A stretch of DNA of 64,000 bases from an uncultured Alistipes sp. (GTDB lineage Bacteria; Bacteroidota; Bacteroidia; Bacteroidales; Rikenellaceae): the NCBI GenBank assembly GCA_944321965.1, contig CALUNH010000008.1:21820-85819 (forward strand), given 5' to 3'. The notes under the pieces are model-generated. The model worked only from the letters and a program-made list of their open reading frames with translations. It made no database searches and had not been told where the DNA came from. The position numbers were made by a program, and so were the translations under genes. This document shows, one piece after another, positions 15,148-24,497 of the stretch (positions are counted from its first letter, which is position 1; the number at the start of each line of letters is the position of its first letter).

Positions 15148-16098
15148 ATGAAACGTATTCTGATAGTAGGCGCCGGAGGCCAAATCGGTTCCGAGCTGAC
15201 AGTCTTTCTGCGCGGGATCTACGGCGGCGCCAATGTCGTGGCCACCGATATGCGCGAGTGCCGGAATTTGGGCGAGGACGGACCTTTCGAGATCCTCAAT
15301 GCCCTCGATGCCACCTCCATGGCTTCGGTCGTGGCCCGGCATCACATCGACACGATCTTCAATCTCGTGGCGTTGCTTTCGGCCGTCGGGGAGCGCAATC
15401 CCCAGATGGCCTGGAATGTCAACATGGGAGCGCTGAACAATTCGCTCGAAGTGGCGCGCCAGCACCACTGCGCCCTGTTCACGCCCTCGTCGATCGGCGC
15501 TTTCGGCCCCTCGTCCCCCAAGGACAAAACCCCGCAGGACACGATCATGCAGCCCACGACCATCTATGGGGTCTGCAAGGTGACCGGCGAGATGTTGAGC
15601 AACTATTACCACCATAAATACGGTCTGGATACACGTTCGGTCCGGTTCCCGGGCATCATCTCGAACGTCACGCTCCCCGGAGGCGGAACGACCGACTATG
15701 CCGTGGAGATCTACTACGAGGCGATCCGCAGCGGGCGGTTCACCTGCCCGGTTCCGCCCGATGTCTACATGGACATGATCTACATGCCGGATGCGCTGCG
15801 TGCGTGCGTGGAACTGATGGAGGCCGATCCGTCGAAACTCGTCCACCGCAACAGTTTCAATCTCGCCTCGATGAGCTTCACGCCGGAGATCATCTATGCC
15901 GAGATCCGGAAACGCCTGCCGGACTTCACGATGGACTACAACATCGACCCCGTGAAGAAGGAGATCGCCGAGAGCTGGCCCAATTCGCTGGACGACACCT
16001 GCGCCCGGGAGGAGTGGGGCTGGAAACCCGAATGGGACCTTTCGCGGATGACCGACGACATGCTGGCCCATATCCGCACCAAACTGGGCAGGAACTGA
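15148..16098 (+). CDS. SDR-type L-threonine 3-dehydrogenase (NAD-dependent epimerase/dehydratase fold)
   Basis: 316 residues, full length. The Rossmann motif GAGGQIG is at residues 8-14, followed by the ATDM segment for NAD binding. The catalytic triad positions are TPSSIGAFG (Ser/Thr) and YGVCK (Tyr-x3-Lys). The RSVRFPGIIS segment and the mid-part TTDYAVEIYYEA are typical of the short-chain threonine dehydrogenases of Bacteroidetes. These oxidise L-threonine to 2-amino-3-ketobutyrate with NAD. A more general sugar-nucleotide epimerase is the alternative, but the YGVCK/RFPGIIS pattern favours threonine dehydrogenase. Its neighbour tRNA-Thr, on the other strand, is probably coincidence. Confidence 0.82.
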   Translation: MKRILIVGAGGQIGSELTVFLRGIYGGANVVATDMRECRNLGEDGPFEILNALDATSMASVVARHHIDTIFNLVALLSAVGERNPQMAWNVNMGALNNSLEVARQHHCALFTPSSIGAFGPSSPKDKTPQDTIMQPTTIYGVCKVTGEMLSNYYHHKYGLDTRSVRFPGIISNVTLPGGGTTDYAVEIYYEAIRSGRFTCPVPPDVYMDMIYMPDALRACVELMEADPSKLVHRNSFNLASMSFTPEIIYAEIRKRLPDFTMDYNIDPVKKEIAESWPNSLDDTCAREEWGWKPEWDLSRMTDDMLAHIRTKLGRN

Positions 16099-16192
16099 TC
16101 CCGTTTTTCGGGGATTGTAACGGAACGACGGTCGCCGGGGCAGGGTTTTTGCGCCGACGGCCGTTTTGTATGAACCAAATACAGTGCAGTTT

Positions 16193-17167
16193 ATGAAACG
16201 GATTATTCGCTTTGTCGTGCTGATCGTGCTGGTTGTGGCGGCCGTCGTGGTGGGCGGGAGCCTCTACCTGCTTCGCTACTCGCTGCGTCCCGAGGCGACG
16301 ATGGAGGCCAAGAACGCGACCTCCTATGAATATATGTATAGGGAGTATCCTTTCCTGGAGTCGTGGGTCGACAGCCTCCGGCAACGGGATGCGCTGCGCG
16401 ACACGACGATGACGGGGCGCGACGGCGAGCGGCTCCATGCCCTGTATGCGTGGGCACCGGAGCCGACGGACCGCACGGCGGTCATCGTCCACGGCTATAC
16501 GGACAATGCGGTGCGGATGCTGATGATCGGCTACCTCTACAACCACGATCTGGGATTCAACATCCTGTTGCCGGACCTCTACTACCACGGTGAGAGCCAG
16601 GGCCGGGCCATCCGGATGGGGTGGAAGGACCGGCTCGACGTCCTGCAGTGGATGGAGGTGGCGAACGGGATCTTCGGCGGGCATACGCAGATGGTCGTGC
16701 ACGGCATCTCGATGGGTGCCGCGACGACGATGATGGTTTCGGGCGAAGAGCAGCAGCCCTACGTGAAGTGCTTTGTCGAGGATTGCGGCTACACGAGCGT
16801 GTGGGACCAGTTTTCCAAGGAGTTGAAGGAGCAGTTTTCGTTGCCGGCCTTTCCGTTGCTGAATGTGGCGAGCGGGCTTTGCGACGTGAAGTACGGCTGG
16901 AATTTCCGCGAGGCGTCGGCCTTGAAGCAGGTGGCGAAGTGTGACCGTCCGATGCTGTTCATCCACGGGGATGCCGATGATTACGTCCCGACGTGGATGG
17001 TCTATCCGCTGTACGAGGCGAAACCGGGCGAGAAGGAGCTTTGGGTGGTTCCGGGTGCGACGCACGCGATGTCGTACCGCGACAACCGCGCCGAGTACAC
17101 GCGGCGTGTCGGGGAGTTTGTCGGGAAGTATATTCCGGATGACCGTATTCCGGAAGCTCAGGAATAA
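16193..17167 (+). CDS. Membrane-anchored alpha/beta hydrolase
   Basis: 324 residues from ATG 16193; an in-frame TTG at 16166 is disregarded. An N-terminal hydrophobic segment (about 5-28) would anchor the protein or act as a signal. The hydrolase core has the nucleophile elbow HGISMGA, the acidic residue in HGDADDYVP, and the terminal His in GATHAMS. The oxyanion-region HGYTD fits the same fold. The family of extracytoplasmic serine hydrolases is broad (esterase, lipase or peptidase-like), and the substrate cannot be named. The next gene begins 12 bp downstream, so they are likely co-transcribed. Confidence 0.8.
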   Translation: MKRIIRFVVLIVLVVAAVVVGGSLYLLRYSLRPEATMEAKNATSYEYMYREYPFLESWVDSLRQRDALRDTTMTGRDGERLHALYAWAPEPTDRTAVIVHGYTDNAVRMLMIGYLYNHDLGFNILLPDLYYHGESQGRAIRMGWKDRLDVLQWMEVANGIFGGHTQMVVHGISMGAATTMMVSGEEQQPYVKCFVEDCGYTSVWDQFSKELKEQFSLPAFPLLNVASGLCDVKYGWNFREASALKQVAKCDRPMLFIHGDADDYVPTWMVYPLYEAKPGEKELWVVPGATHAMSYRDNRAEYTRRVGEFVGKYIPDDRIPEAQE

Positions 17168-17179
17168 AACAGATAAGGT

Positions 17180-17710
17180 ATGGAGTCCAAAGAGGCGCAA
17201 TCGCGCAACGAAGTTTTTTATCGGACGTTGGAGGAGGCGATCGGCCGGCTTCCGGCCGAGATGCGGGCGCGGCTTTACCGTCCGTGTGCCGAGGCGTGCG
17301 TGCGGGACGGCGTGCTGGTCGAACTGCGTCGGCAGTTCGAGGAGTGCGGATACGACCTCGACCGTCAGTATGCGAAGTACGGGCGTTCGCCCTATTTTTT
17401 CGCTGATGTCGTCGAGCCGGGCCGGGTCTACGAGATGGGTTATCCGCGCTGCCTGTGTCCGCAGGTCGAGGCCGGGTTTGTATCGGCTCCGATCCATTGC
17501 GAATGCTCCCGGCAGAGCATCCTCTATGTGCTGGAGGAGCTGTTGCCGGGGCGTGAGATTACGGTGGAGACGCTTGAAACGGTGTTGGACGGCGGTTCGG
17601 AGTGTCGTTTCCGGGTGACGGTCGGGAATGCGAATAGCCGCACTTTGCTTGGAGCGGAAAAGTTTCGGGAGCAGAATACACGCCCGGAACGGGAGGCTGA
17701 AAAGGCTTGA
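17180..17710 (+). CDS. Cys-rich protein of unknown function with repeat-derived C-terminus
   Basis: 176 residues. Eight cysteines lie at 36, 40, 56, 91, 93, 107, 109 and 142, including CxxxC and two CxC pairs, which suggests metal or disulfide use. The closing strand ECRFRVTV resembles the end of the 4-vinyl-reductase/ATC-hydrolase-like small-molecule domains, but I do not recognise the family with confidence. It follows the alpha/beta hydrolase by 12 bp. From about residue 162 the coding sequence is the left arm of a long inverted repeat (17663-17747). The native C-terminus has therefore probably been replaced or extended by a repeat element. Confidence 0.6.
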   Translation: MESKEAQSRNEVFYRTLEEAIGRLPAEMRARLYRPCAEACVRDGVLVELRRQFEECGYDLDRQYAKYGRSPYFFADVVEPGRVYEMGYPRCLCPQVEAGFVSAPIHCECSRQSILYVLEELLPGREITVETLETVLDGGSECRFRVTVGNANSRTLLGAEKFREQNTRPEREAEKA

Positions 17711-17747
17711 TCTTTCTGCGCCCGTTCAGTGTGTTCTGCTCCCGAAA
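17663..17747. repeat. Long imperfect inverted repeat at the end of the Cys-rich gene
   Basis: A perfect 14-bp outer stem (17663-17676 with 17734-17747) encloses further pairing (ACAC with GTGT; GAACGGG 17687-17693 with CCCGTTC 17721-17727) and contains the stop codon of the upstream gene. It looks like a small palindromic interspersed element rather than a simple terminator. Confidence 0.6.
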
Positions 17748-17779
17748 CCCGTGAAAAGCAACTTGCGGATGGTTTTGGC

Positions 17780-17805
17780 GGTACCTTTTGCCACCAAAAG
17801 GTACC
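17780..17805. repeat. 10-bp palindrome with KpnI-type core
   Basis: GGTACCTTTT and AAAAGGTACC flank a 6-nt loop. Together with the inverted repeat before it, the C10A8 run after it and a G-rich stretch (GGGGGG, GGGGG, GGG at 17967-17983), it fills the 422-bp gap 17711-18132. No gene is recognisable there; weak frames through it have no domain. Confidence 0.6.
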
Positions 17806-18076
17806 TGCTGAACCGGGCTTGGAGGTTTGGGATCGGTAAGATTCGGCGATCCGCCATACGCTACAGGCTGCTGCTCTGCCCCCCCCCCAAAAAAAACCTG
17901 GAGATTCCGAGCGTCGGGCCTTTCCGATACCGCCATGTCGCTCCCCATAAAGCCCCTGCCTGAGGCGGGGGGTTGGGGGTGGGTCAGATTTGTAAACGAC
18001 GCCGAAGGCGGCGATGACTGCGTTCGAGAGCATTCCGGACGGGATCAGACATTTGCTTGCTTGGCTTTGTACAACA

Positions 18077-18110
18077 AGAAAACCGGAGGTTCTTTCGAGA
18101 ACCTCCGGTT
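18077..18110. terminator. Terminator of the class II aldolase gene
   Basis: A perfect 15-bp stem (18077-18091 with 18096-18110) with a 4-nt loop and T/A-rich base, 22 nt past the minus-strand stop. Confidence 0.85.
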
Positions 18111-18132
18111 TTCGTTTTTCGGGATATTCCGC

Positions 18133-19134
18133 TTATTCGGCCTTTCCGTCCGAACCGAGAACCTCCTTGATCTTGTGGATGTAGAGCTTCTTCATGTTGT
18201 CGCGGGCCGGACCCAGGTACTTGCGGGGGTCGAACTCGGCAGGCTTGTTGGCGAAGACCTCACGGATGGCAGCGGTCATGGCCAGACGCGAGTCGGAGTC
18301 GATGTTGATCTTGCAGACAGCGCTCTTGGCAGCCTGACGCAGCTCCTCCTCGGGAATACCTACGGCAGCCTTCAGGGCACCGCCGTACTTGTTGATGGTG
18401 TCGACCTCCTCCTGGGGTACGGACGACGATCCGTGGAGCACGATGGGGAAGCCCGGAAGCTCCTTCTCGATGGCAGCCAGCACGTCGAAGGCCAGGGGGG
18501 GCGGAACCAGACGGCCCGTCTTCGGGTCTACGGTGCACTGCTCGGGCGTGAACTTGTAGGCTCCGTGCGACGTACCGATCGAGATGGCCAGCGAGTCAAC
18601 GCCGGTCTTGGTTACGAAATCGACGACCTCTTCGGGTTTGGTGTAGTGGCTCTCCTCGGCGGCCACTTCGTCCTCGACACCGGCCAGCACGCCCAGCTCG
18701 CCCTCGACCGTTACGTCGAACTGGTGAGCATACTCGACGACCTTCTTCGTCAGGGCGACGTTCTCGTCATAGGGGAGCGACGAACCGTCGATCATCACCG
18801 ACGAGAATCCCATGTCGACGCAACTCTTGCAGAGCTCGAACGAGTCTCCGTGGTCGAGGTGCAGGACGATCTGGGGTTTCTCCCAGCCGAGCTCCTTGGC
18901 ATACTCGACGGCACCCTCGGCCATGTAGCGCAGCAGGGTCTGGTTGGCGTAGTTGCGCGCACCCTTCGACACCTGAAGGATCACGGGCGACTTGGTCTCG
19001 GCAGCGGCCTGGATGATGGCCTGGAGCTGCTCCATGTTGTTGAAGTTGAAGGCCGGGATGGCATACCCGCCCTTGATGGCCTTGGCAAACATCTCGCGGG
19101 TGTTTACGAGACCGATTTCCTTGAACGATACCAT
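18133..19134 (-). CDS. fba: Class II fructose-1,6-bisphosphate aldolase
   Basis: 333 residues. A cytosolic zinc enzyme of glycolysis/gluconeogenesis. The catalytic/zinc motif LHLDHG (about 92-97), VEGELG, and the phosphate-binding SIGTSHGAYKF followed by the second zinc His (VLHGSSSVP) are all in place. Length and order match the class II type found in Bacteroidetes. The gene is divergent from the fumarase gene; a TAAATTTG -7 element lies at 19177-19184, and a strong terminator follows at 18077. Confidence 0.95.
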   Translation of the reverse strand: MVSFKEIGLVNTREMFAKAIKGGYAIPAFNFNNMEQLQAIIQAAAETKSPVILQVSKGARNYANQTLLRYMAEGAVEYAKELGWEKPQIVLHLDHGDSFELCKSCVDMGFSSVMIDGSSLPYDENVALTKKVVEYAHQFDVTVEGELGVLAGVEDEVAAEESHYTKPEEVVDFVTKTGVDSLAISIGTSHGAYKFTPEQCTVDPKTGRLVPPPLAFDVLAAIEKELPGFPIVLHGSSSVPQEEVDTINKYGGALKAAVGIPEEELRQAAKSAVCKINIDSDSRLAMTAAIREVFANKPAEFDPRKYLGPARDNMKKLYIHKIKEVLGSDGKAE

Positions 19135-19176
19135 AGTTTTATGTGTTAGAAAAATTTGAGTCCATCAAAAACCGCA

Positions 19177-19184
19177 CAAATTTA
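19177..19184 (-). promoter_or_regulatory. -7 promoter element of fba
   Basis: TAAATTTG on the minus strand, about 43 nt upstream of the fba ATG; the surrounding DNA is AT-rich. Confidence 0.6.
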
Positions 19185-19243
19185 CTAAAAAATCTAAAAA
19201 ACAGCCTCTTTTTGTGAAAAAAATAACAGAGATACGGAAATAG

Positions 19244-19275
19244 TTGTACAATCCGGATTGTTTTTTGTACTTTTG
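19244..19275 (+). promoter_or_regulatory. Promoter of the fumarase gene
   Basis: TTG (19244-19246), 21 nt, TACTTTTG (19268-19275). The start would be about 36 nt upstream of ATG 19316, which excludes the upstream in-frame initiation at 19244. Confidence 0.65.
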
Positions 19276-19315
19276 CATGGATAAAAACCGCAAACAACAA
19301 CAAACACATACGATC

Positions 19316-20929
19316 ATGGCAGAATTCATTTATCAGGAGCCGTTTCCGATTCAGGAGGACAAGACGAAGTACCGTCTGTTGACGAAGGATTACGTGAAGG
19401 TCGTCGAGTGCGACGGACGCAAGATCCTGAAGGTGGACCCGAAGGGTCTGGAGGTTTTGTCGAAGGCGGCCTACAGCGACGTCTCGTTCTACCTTCGCGC
19501 TGCGCACCTGCAGAAGCTGCGCAACATCCTGGAGGATCCCGAAGCGACGGACAACGACAAGTTCGTGGCCTACACGATGCTGCTGAACCAGTGCGTGGCG
19601 GCCGAGGGCGAGCTCCCGACGTGCCAGGATACGGGTACGGCGATCTGCATCGGCCACAAGGGCGAGGACGTCTGGACGGGCGCCGACGATGCGGAGTGCA
19701 TCGCGCGGGGCGTCTACGAGACCTACAAGGAGCGGAACCTGCGCTATTCGCAGGTGGTTCCCTTCACGATGATCGACGAGAAGAACTCCGGCACGAACCT
19801 CCCGGCGCAGATCGACATCTACGGCGGCAAGCCGGGCATGGAGTACGAGTTCCTCTTCATCACCAAGGGCGGCGGTTCTGCCAACAAGACCTTCCTCTAC
19901 CAGCAGACCAAGGCGCTGCTCAACGAGGAGTCGCTGACGAAGTTCATCCAGCAGCATATCTTCGACCTCGGGACGTCGGCCTGCCCTCCCTACCACCTGG
20001 CGATCTGCATCGGCGGGACGTCGGCCGAGATGTGCCTCTCGACGGTGAAGAAGGCTTCGGCGGGCTACCTCGACGAGCTGCCCACCTCGGGCAACGAGGG
20101 CGGGCGCTGCTTCCGCGACCTGGAGTGGGAGGAGAAGGTGCTGAAGATCTGCCGCGAGAGCGGTGTCGGTGCCCAGTTCGGCGGCAAGTACCTGGTGCAT
20201 GACGTGCGGGTGATCCGCGCTCCGCGCCATGCGGCGTCGTGCCCCGTGGCCATCGGCGTGAGCTGCTCGGCCGACCGCAACATCAAGGCGAAGATCACCC
20301 CGGAGGGTATCTTCCTCGAAGAACTGGAGAAGAATCCGGCGCGTTTCCTGCCCGCCGAGGCTCCGGCCATGTCGCCCGCGGTGGACATCGACCTCGACGA
20401 GGGGATGGACAAGGTGCGCGAGATCCTCACGAAATACCCGATCAAGACGCGGCTGAACCTGAAGGGTACGCTCATCGTGGCGCGCGACATCGCCCACGCG
20501 CGCATCAAGCAGATGCTCGACGAGGGCAAGCCGATGCCGGAATACTTCAAGAAACACCCGGTTTACTACGCCGGACCGGCGAAGACGCCGCAGGGCATGG
20601 CTTCGGGATCGTTCGGTCCGACGACGGCCGGGCGTATGGACCCCTACGTGGACCTCTTCCAGAAGCACGGCGGTTCGCTGGTGATGGTGGCCAAGGGCAA
20701 CCGCTCGCAGGCCGTGACGGATGCCTGCAAGGCCAACGGCGGATTCTACCTCGGCTCGATCGGCGGACCTGCAGCCATCCTGGCCAAGAATTCGATCAAG
20801 TCGGTCGAGGTGGTGGACTTCCCCGAACTGGGCATGGAGGCCGTGCGGAAGATCTACGTGGAGAACTTCCCGGCATTCATCATCGTCGACGACAAGGGCA
20901 ACGACTTCTTTGCCGATTTCAAGCATTGA
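19316..20929 (+). CDS. Class I fumarate hydratase (4Fe-4S)
   Basis: 537 residues from ATG 19316. Oxygen-sensitive iron-sulfur fumarase interconverting fumarate and malate. The three cluster cysteines are in [18 protein letters not shown] and IGVSCSAD. The C-terminal beta domain contains the [13 protein letters not shown] segment. It is a single polypeptide like FumA/FumB of enterobacteria, not the two-subunit form. With the malate dehydrogenase about 3.5 kb downstream it serves the reductive malate-to-succinate branch of anaerobic Bacteroidetes. The following 210 bp (20930-21139) show no gene and no clear promoter. Confidence 0.94.
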   Translation: MAEFIYQEPFPIQEDKTKYRLLTKDYVKVVECDGRKILKVDPKGLEVLSKAAYSDVSFYLRAAHLQKLRNILEDPEATDNDKFVAYTMLLNQCVAAEGELPTCQDTGTAICIGHKGEDVWTGADDAECIARGVYETYKERNLRYSQVVPFTMIDEKNSGTNLPAQIDIYGGKPGMEYEFLFITKGGGSANKTFLYQQTKALLNEESLTKFIQQHIFDLGTSACPPYHLAICIGGTSAEMCLSTVKKASAGYLDELPTSGNEGGRCFRDLEWEEKVLKICRESGVGAQFGGKYLVHDVRVIRAPRHAASCPVAIGVSCSADRNIKAKITPEGIFLEELEKNPARFLPAEAPAMSPAVDIDLDEGMDKVREILTKYPIKTRLNLKGTLIVARDIAHARIKQMLDEGKPMPEYFKKHPVYYAGPAKTPQGMASGSFGPTTAGRMDPYVDLFQKHGGSLVMVAKGNRSQAVTDACKANGGFYLGSIGGPAAILAKNSIKSVEVVDFPELGMEAVRKIYVENFPAFIIVDDKGNDFFADFKH

Positions 20930-21139
20930 AAATCCGCCCTTCGGAGATACTAAACGGCAACGCTTTGCGTTGTATTTTCGGACTTGCGGCCGTAAGCGGG
21001 GTCTCCGGGTTTCCGGGGACCCTTCGCGGCGGTCGGCAAGGGGTATGACAATACTTTTTCGGGTATTCCGGCTCGGGATCCGGCATGGTTGCGGACCGGG
21101 CTGCGGAAACCTGATGTACGGACCTATCGCTTTGATTCA

Positions 21140-22999
21140 ATGAAAGCTTTCTTTGCGAAATTATCGCTGGCGGCACTCTTCGCACTGGTGATCTTCCCGG
21201 CCTTTGCCGACGAGGAGGTCACCTTCGAGGCCAACTCTCCGCTGACGGTCTCCCTGGGCGGGGCCTTCCGCGTGGAGTTCGCACTCAATGCCAAACCGGA
21301 CCGGGGGACGTTCGAGGCTCCGTCGTTCGAGGGTTTCGACGTGCTGGCCGGTCCTGCGGAATCCACGGGCTCGTCGATCCAGATCATCAACGGGTCGATG
21401 ACCAAGAGCGTGAGCCACACCTATACGTTCGTTCTGCTGCCACAGGCGGCGGGTACGGTGACGATCGGCGCCGCGACGGTGAAGGTCGACGGCAGGGCCT
21501 ACCGGACGCAGCCGCTTCCGATCGAGGTGGTGGACGAAGGCGACGGGGGCCGTTCGCAGCAGCCGCAGTCGCAGGAACGGAGTGCCGGAGCGGAGAGCCG
21601 TTCCGAGGCGCAGCACCAGATCGGCAAGGATGACATCCTGCTGCGGGCCGTGGTGTCGCGCACGTCGCTCTACAAGAACGAACCGCTTCACGTGACCTTC
21701 AAACTCTATACGCGGGTTCCTTTCGTGAACATCGTTCCCGAATCGGCTCCGTCGTTCAACGGCTTCTGGTCGCAGGATCTCACGGATCCGAATGCGTCGC
21801 GCGTGAGCCGGGAGACCTACAACGGCAAGGTCTACGAGACGCGCGTGCTGCTGGACTATCTGCTCTACCCGCAGCAGGTCGGGACGCTGACGATCGATCC
21901 GGTGGAGATGACGGTCGTGGCGCAGGTGGTGATCCAGAGCCGGAATGCCGACCCCTTCTTCGGGACGGGCCGCGAGGTGCTGAATGTGCCGCGCAAGGTG
22001 CAGAGCCAGCGCACGACGGTGACCGTGAAGCCGCTTCCGTCGGGGGCTCCGGCGAGCTTCACCGGGGCCGTGGGCTCCTTCACGATGGATACGGAGTTTC
22101 CGGAGGAGCGCCTGGCGGCCAATTCGGGTGCGAACATCCGGGTGAAGATCTCGGGCCACGGAAACCTGACCTTCGTGCAGGCCCCGAAGCTGCAGCTTCC
22201 GACGTCGTTCGAACTCTACAACGTGAAGACCACCGAGTCGATCAACGCCTCGTCGTCGGGAATCTCCGGCTACCGGCAGTTCGAATACCCCTTCATCGCG
22301 CGGGCCGAAGGCTCCTATGAGATGGAGCCCGTTGAGTTCACCTACTTCGATCCGCAGCGGATGCAGTACATGACGCTTCGTTTGAAGCCGCTCTCGCTGG
22401 AGATTACGCCCGATGCGCGGGGCGGCGGCGAGGCGGTGGTAATGCAGGGCCGCGGGATGTCGAAAGAGGAGGTCCGTTTGCTGGGCGAGGATATCCGTTT
22501 CATCAAGCTGGGCGGTGCGCAGCTGCGTTCGGTTGCGGTTCCTTTTCTCTTCAGCCCGGCCTACTGGATTCTGCTGGCGGGGATCCTGCTTCTCTTCGTT
22601 GTAGCCTACGTGGCGCTGCGGCGTCAGATCCGGGAGTCGCAGAACGTGGCGCTGGTGCGGGGCAAGCGGGCGAACAAGGTCGCCGTGCAACGTTTCCGGG
22701 TCGCCAAGCGCTACATGGAGGAGCAGAACCGCCATGCGTTCTACGAAGAGATGCTGCGGGCGCTGTGGGGCTACATGAGCGACAAGTTCAACATCCCGAT
22801 GGCGAACCTCACGAAGGAGAACGTCCGCGAGGAGTTGCACAAGCGGGGCGTCTCGACGGAGGATTCGCAGCGCTTTACGGATATCATCACGCGCTGCGAC
22901 GAGGCGCAGTACTCGCCGGTGGAATCGACCCGGATGGGGGATGTCTACTCGGAGGGTGTGAACCTGATTTCGCGGATCGAATCGGCAATCAAACGGTGA
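21140..22999 (+). CDS. batD: BatD-like protein (aerotolerance operon)
   Basis: 619 residues from ATG 21140, where a signal peptide (MKAFFAKLSLAALFALVIF, AFA cleavage) begins. Repeated immunoglobulin-like beta domains fill the periplasmic part; a TM helix (about 465-485, AYWILLAGILLLFVVAYVAL) is followed by a basic cytosolic tail of about 130 residues. This is the BatD layout. In Bacteroidetes it usually follows moxR-DUF58-batA-batB-batC. Here only batD and batE are present, downstream of fumarase, so the locus is split. batE begins 7 bp later. Confidence 0.88.
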   Translation: MKAFFAKLSLAALFALVIFPAFADEEVTFEANSPLTVSLGGAFRVEFALNAKPDRGTFEAPSFEGFDVLAGPAESTGSSIQIINGSMTKSVSHTYTFVLLPQAAGTVTIGAATVKVDGRAYRTQPLPIEVVDEGDGGRSQQPQSQERSAGAESRSEAQHQIGKDDILLRAVVSRTSLYKNEPLHVTFKLYTRVPFVNIVPESAPSFNGFWSQDLTDPNASRVSRETYNGKVYETRVLLDYLLYPQQVGTLTIDPVEMTVVAQVVIQSRNADPFFGTGREVLNVPRKVQSQRTTVTVKPLPSGAPASFTGAVGSFTMDTEFPEERLAANSGANIRVKISGHGNLTFVQAPKLQLPTSFELYNVKTTESINASSSGISGYRQFEYPFIARAEGSYEMEPVEFTYFDPQRMQYMTLRLKPLSLEITPDARGGGEAVVMQGRGMSKEEVRLLGEDIRFIKLGGAQLRSVAVPFLFSPAYWILLAGILLLFVVAYVALRRQIRESQNVALVRGKRANKVAVQRFRVAKRYMEEQNRHAFYEEMLRALWGYMSDKFNIPMANLTKENVREELHKRGVSTEDSQRFTDIITRCDEAQYSPVESTRMGDVYSEGVNLISRIESAIKR

Positions 23000-23006
23000 T
23001 CGGACT

Positions 23007-23870
23007 ATGAAACGACTCTTTTTGTTCCTGATATGGATTCTGGCGTGGGGTTTGGGCGCAGCCCGGGCCCAGGAAGCGCCCGACAGCACGGCCCTGGTGA
23101 CGTCCGGGACCGCAGCCGGGGCGGTGTCCGCAGCCCCGGAGGCTACGGATGCCTCGGCGGCACCGGCCGGTCCGACTCCCGACCAGTTGTGGGATCTGGG
23201 CAATACGGCCTATGTCAACGGTGACTACCACACCGCGTCGGAGTATTACGAGGCGATCCGCGCCCTCGGGTTGAGCTCTGTGAAACTCTACTACAACCTG
23301 GGCAATGCCTATTTCAAGGAGGGGCGCCTCGGCAAATCGATCCTCAACTACCGGCGGGCATTGCGCCGTGCGCCGGGCAGCGACGATATCCGTTACAACC
23401 TGGGTGTTGCCGAGGCGCGCACGAAGGACAACATCGAGGCGATTCCGGAGTTTTTCCTCACGGAGTGGGTGCGCGGCGTGCGCCATACGATGAGTTGTAC
23501 GGCGTGGAGCGTTTTCTCGCTGGCGGCGCTGGTTTGTGCCTTGTCGCTGTTCCTGGTCTACCTGCTGGCACGCCGTTTGACGTTGCGCAAGACGGGATTC
23601 TACGGAACGCTGATCGCCCTTGTGCTGTTTATCCTGACGACGTGGTTCGCGCTGGGCGAGCGGCGGGAGATGCTCGACGATTCGCAGGCCGTGGTGATGT
23701 CGCTCTCGACGGCCGTGAAGAGCTCGCCGGACAAGTCGGCCACGGACCTCTTCGTGCTGCACGAGGGGACGCTGGTCGAGATCACGAACCGGCTCGACGA
23801 CTGGTGCGAGATCACCATTGCCGACGGCAAGAAGGGGTGGCTGGAGTCGAAAACCATCGAGACGATTTAG
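23007..23870 (+). CDS. batE: BatE-like protein: TPR, membrane segments and SH3-like domain
   Basis: 287 residues. An N-terminal signal sequence (ARAQ cleavage) and a short Ala/Thr-rich linker precede two TPR units (about 70-135, LGNTAYVNGDYHTASEYYE and LYYNLGNAYFKEGRLGKSI). Two hydrophobic helices follow (about 168-190 and 200-215), then a C-terminal bacterial SH3-like domain ending GWLESKTIE. This is the BatE arrangement. The stop codon is followed directly by the recR ATG (0 bp), and batD ends 7 bp before, so the three genes form one transcription unit. Confidence 0.87.
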   Translation: MKRLFLFLIWILAWGLGAARAQEAPDSTALVTSGTAAGAVSAAPEATDASAAPAGPTPDQLWDLGNTAYVNGDYHTASEYYEAIRALGLSSVKLYYNLGNAYFKEGRLGKSILNYRRALRRAPGSDDIRYNLGVAEARTKDNIEAIPEFFLTEWVRGVRHTMSCTAWSVFSLAALVCALSLFLVYLLARRLTLRKTGFYGTLIALVLFILTTWFALGERREMLDDSQAVVMSLSTAVKSSPDKSATDLFVLHEGTLVEITNRLDDWCEITIADGKKGWLESKTIETI

Positions 23871-24467
23871 ATGTCGCGGCTCTTGCAGGATGTGGTCGGG
23901 GAGTTGTCGAAACTCCCGGGAGTGGGACGGCGCACGGCGTTGCGGCTGGCGATCCACCTGCTGCGGATGGATCGGGAGTCGGTGGCCGCGATGACGGAGA
24001 GCATCGACCGCTTCCGCAACGAGGTGAAGTATTGCACGCGGTGCAACAACCTCTCGGACGAGGCGGTCTGCCCGATCTGCGCGGATCCCGAACGGGATCA
24101 TACGACGATCTGCGTCGTGGAGCAGGTGGTCGACGTGCTGTCGATCGAGAATACGCGCCAGTACCGGGGGCTGTATCATGTGCTGGGGGGTGTGATTTCG
24201 CCCATGCAGGGCATTTCGCCCTCGGACCTGAAGATCGACCTGCTGTGCGAGCGGATCGAGGCGGGGGGCGTGCGGGAGGTGATCCTGGCGATCTCGACCT
24301 CGGTGGAGGGGGAGACGACGCTCTTCTACCTGATGAACCGCCTGCGGCACTATCCGGACCTGAAGATCACGGCGATTGCCCGGGGCATCGGCTTCGGCGA
24401 CGAACTGGAATACGTGGATGAACTGACGATTGCGCAGGCGCTGCGGAACCGTCGGGAGATTGAATAG
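23871..24467 (+). CDS. recR: Recombination mediator protein RecR
   Basis: 198 residues, full length. Order: helix-hairpin-helix (LSKLPGVGRRTALRLA), a four-Cys zinc finger (CTRCNNLSDEAVCPIC), a Toprim domain (ICVVEQVVDVLSIE), and a Walker-B-like tail. It acts with RecF/RecO to load RecA at gaps; recF is also in this window at 31.3-32.5 kb. The ATG immediately follows the batE stop codon. mdh starts 30 bp after recR. Confidence 0.95.
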   Translation: MSRLLQDVVGELSKLPGVGRRTALRLAIHLLRMDRESVAAMTESIDRFRNEVKYCTRCNNLSDEAVCPICADPERDHTTICVVEQVVDVLSIENTRQYRGLYHVLGGVISPMQGISPSDLKIDLLCERIEAGGVREVILAISTSVEGETTLFYLMNRLRHYPDLKITAIARGIGFGDELEYVDELTIAQALRNRREIE

Positions 24468-24497
24468 CGAGACGGAATTTTTAAACAGATAAAGGTT

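Noticed and set aside
17711-18120. Possible gene fragment (frames with LAVPFATKRYLLNRAW or LPEAGGWGWV)
   Set aside because: These phrases come from the palindromes and G-rich repeat; no continuous domain. Treated as repeat sequence.
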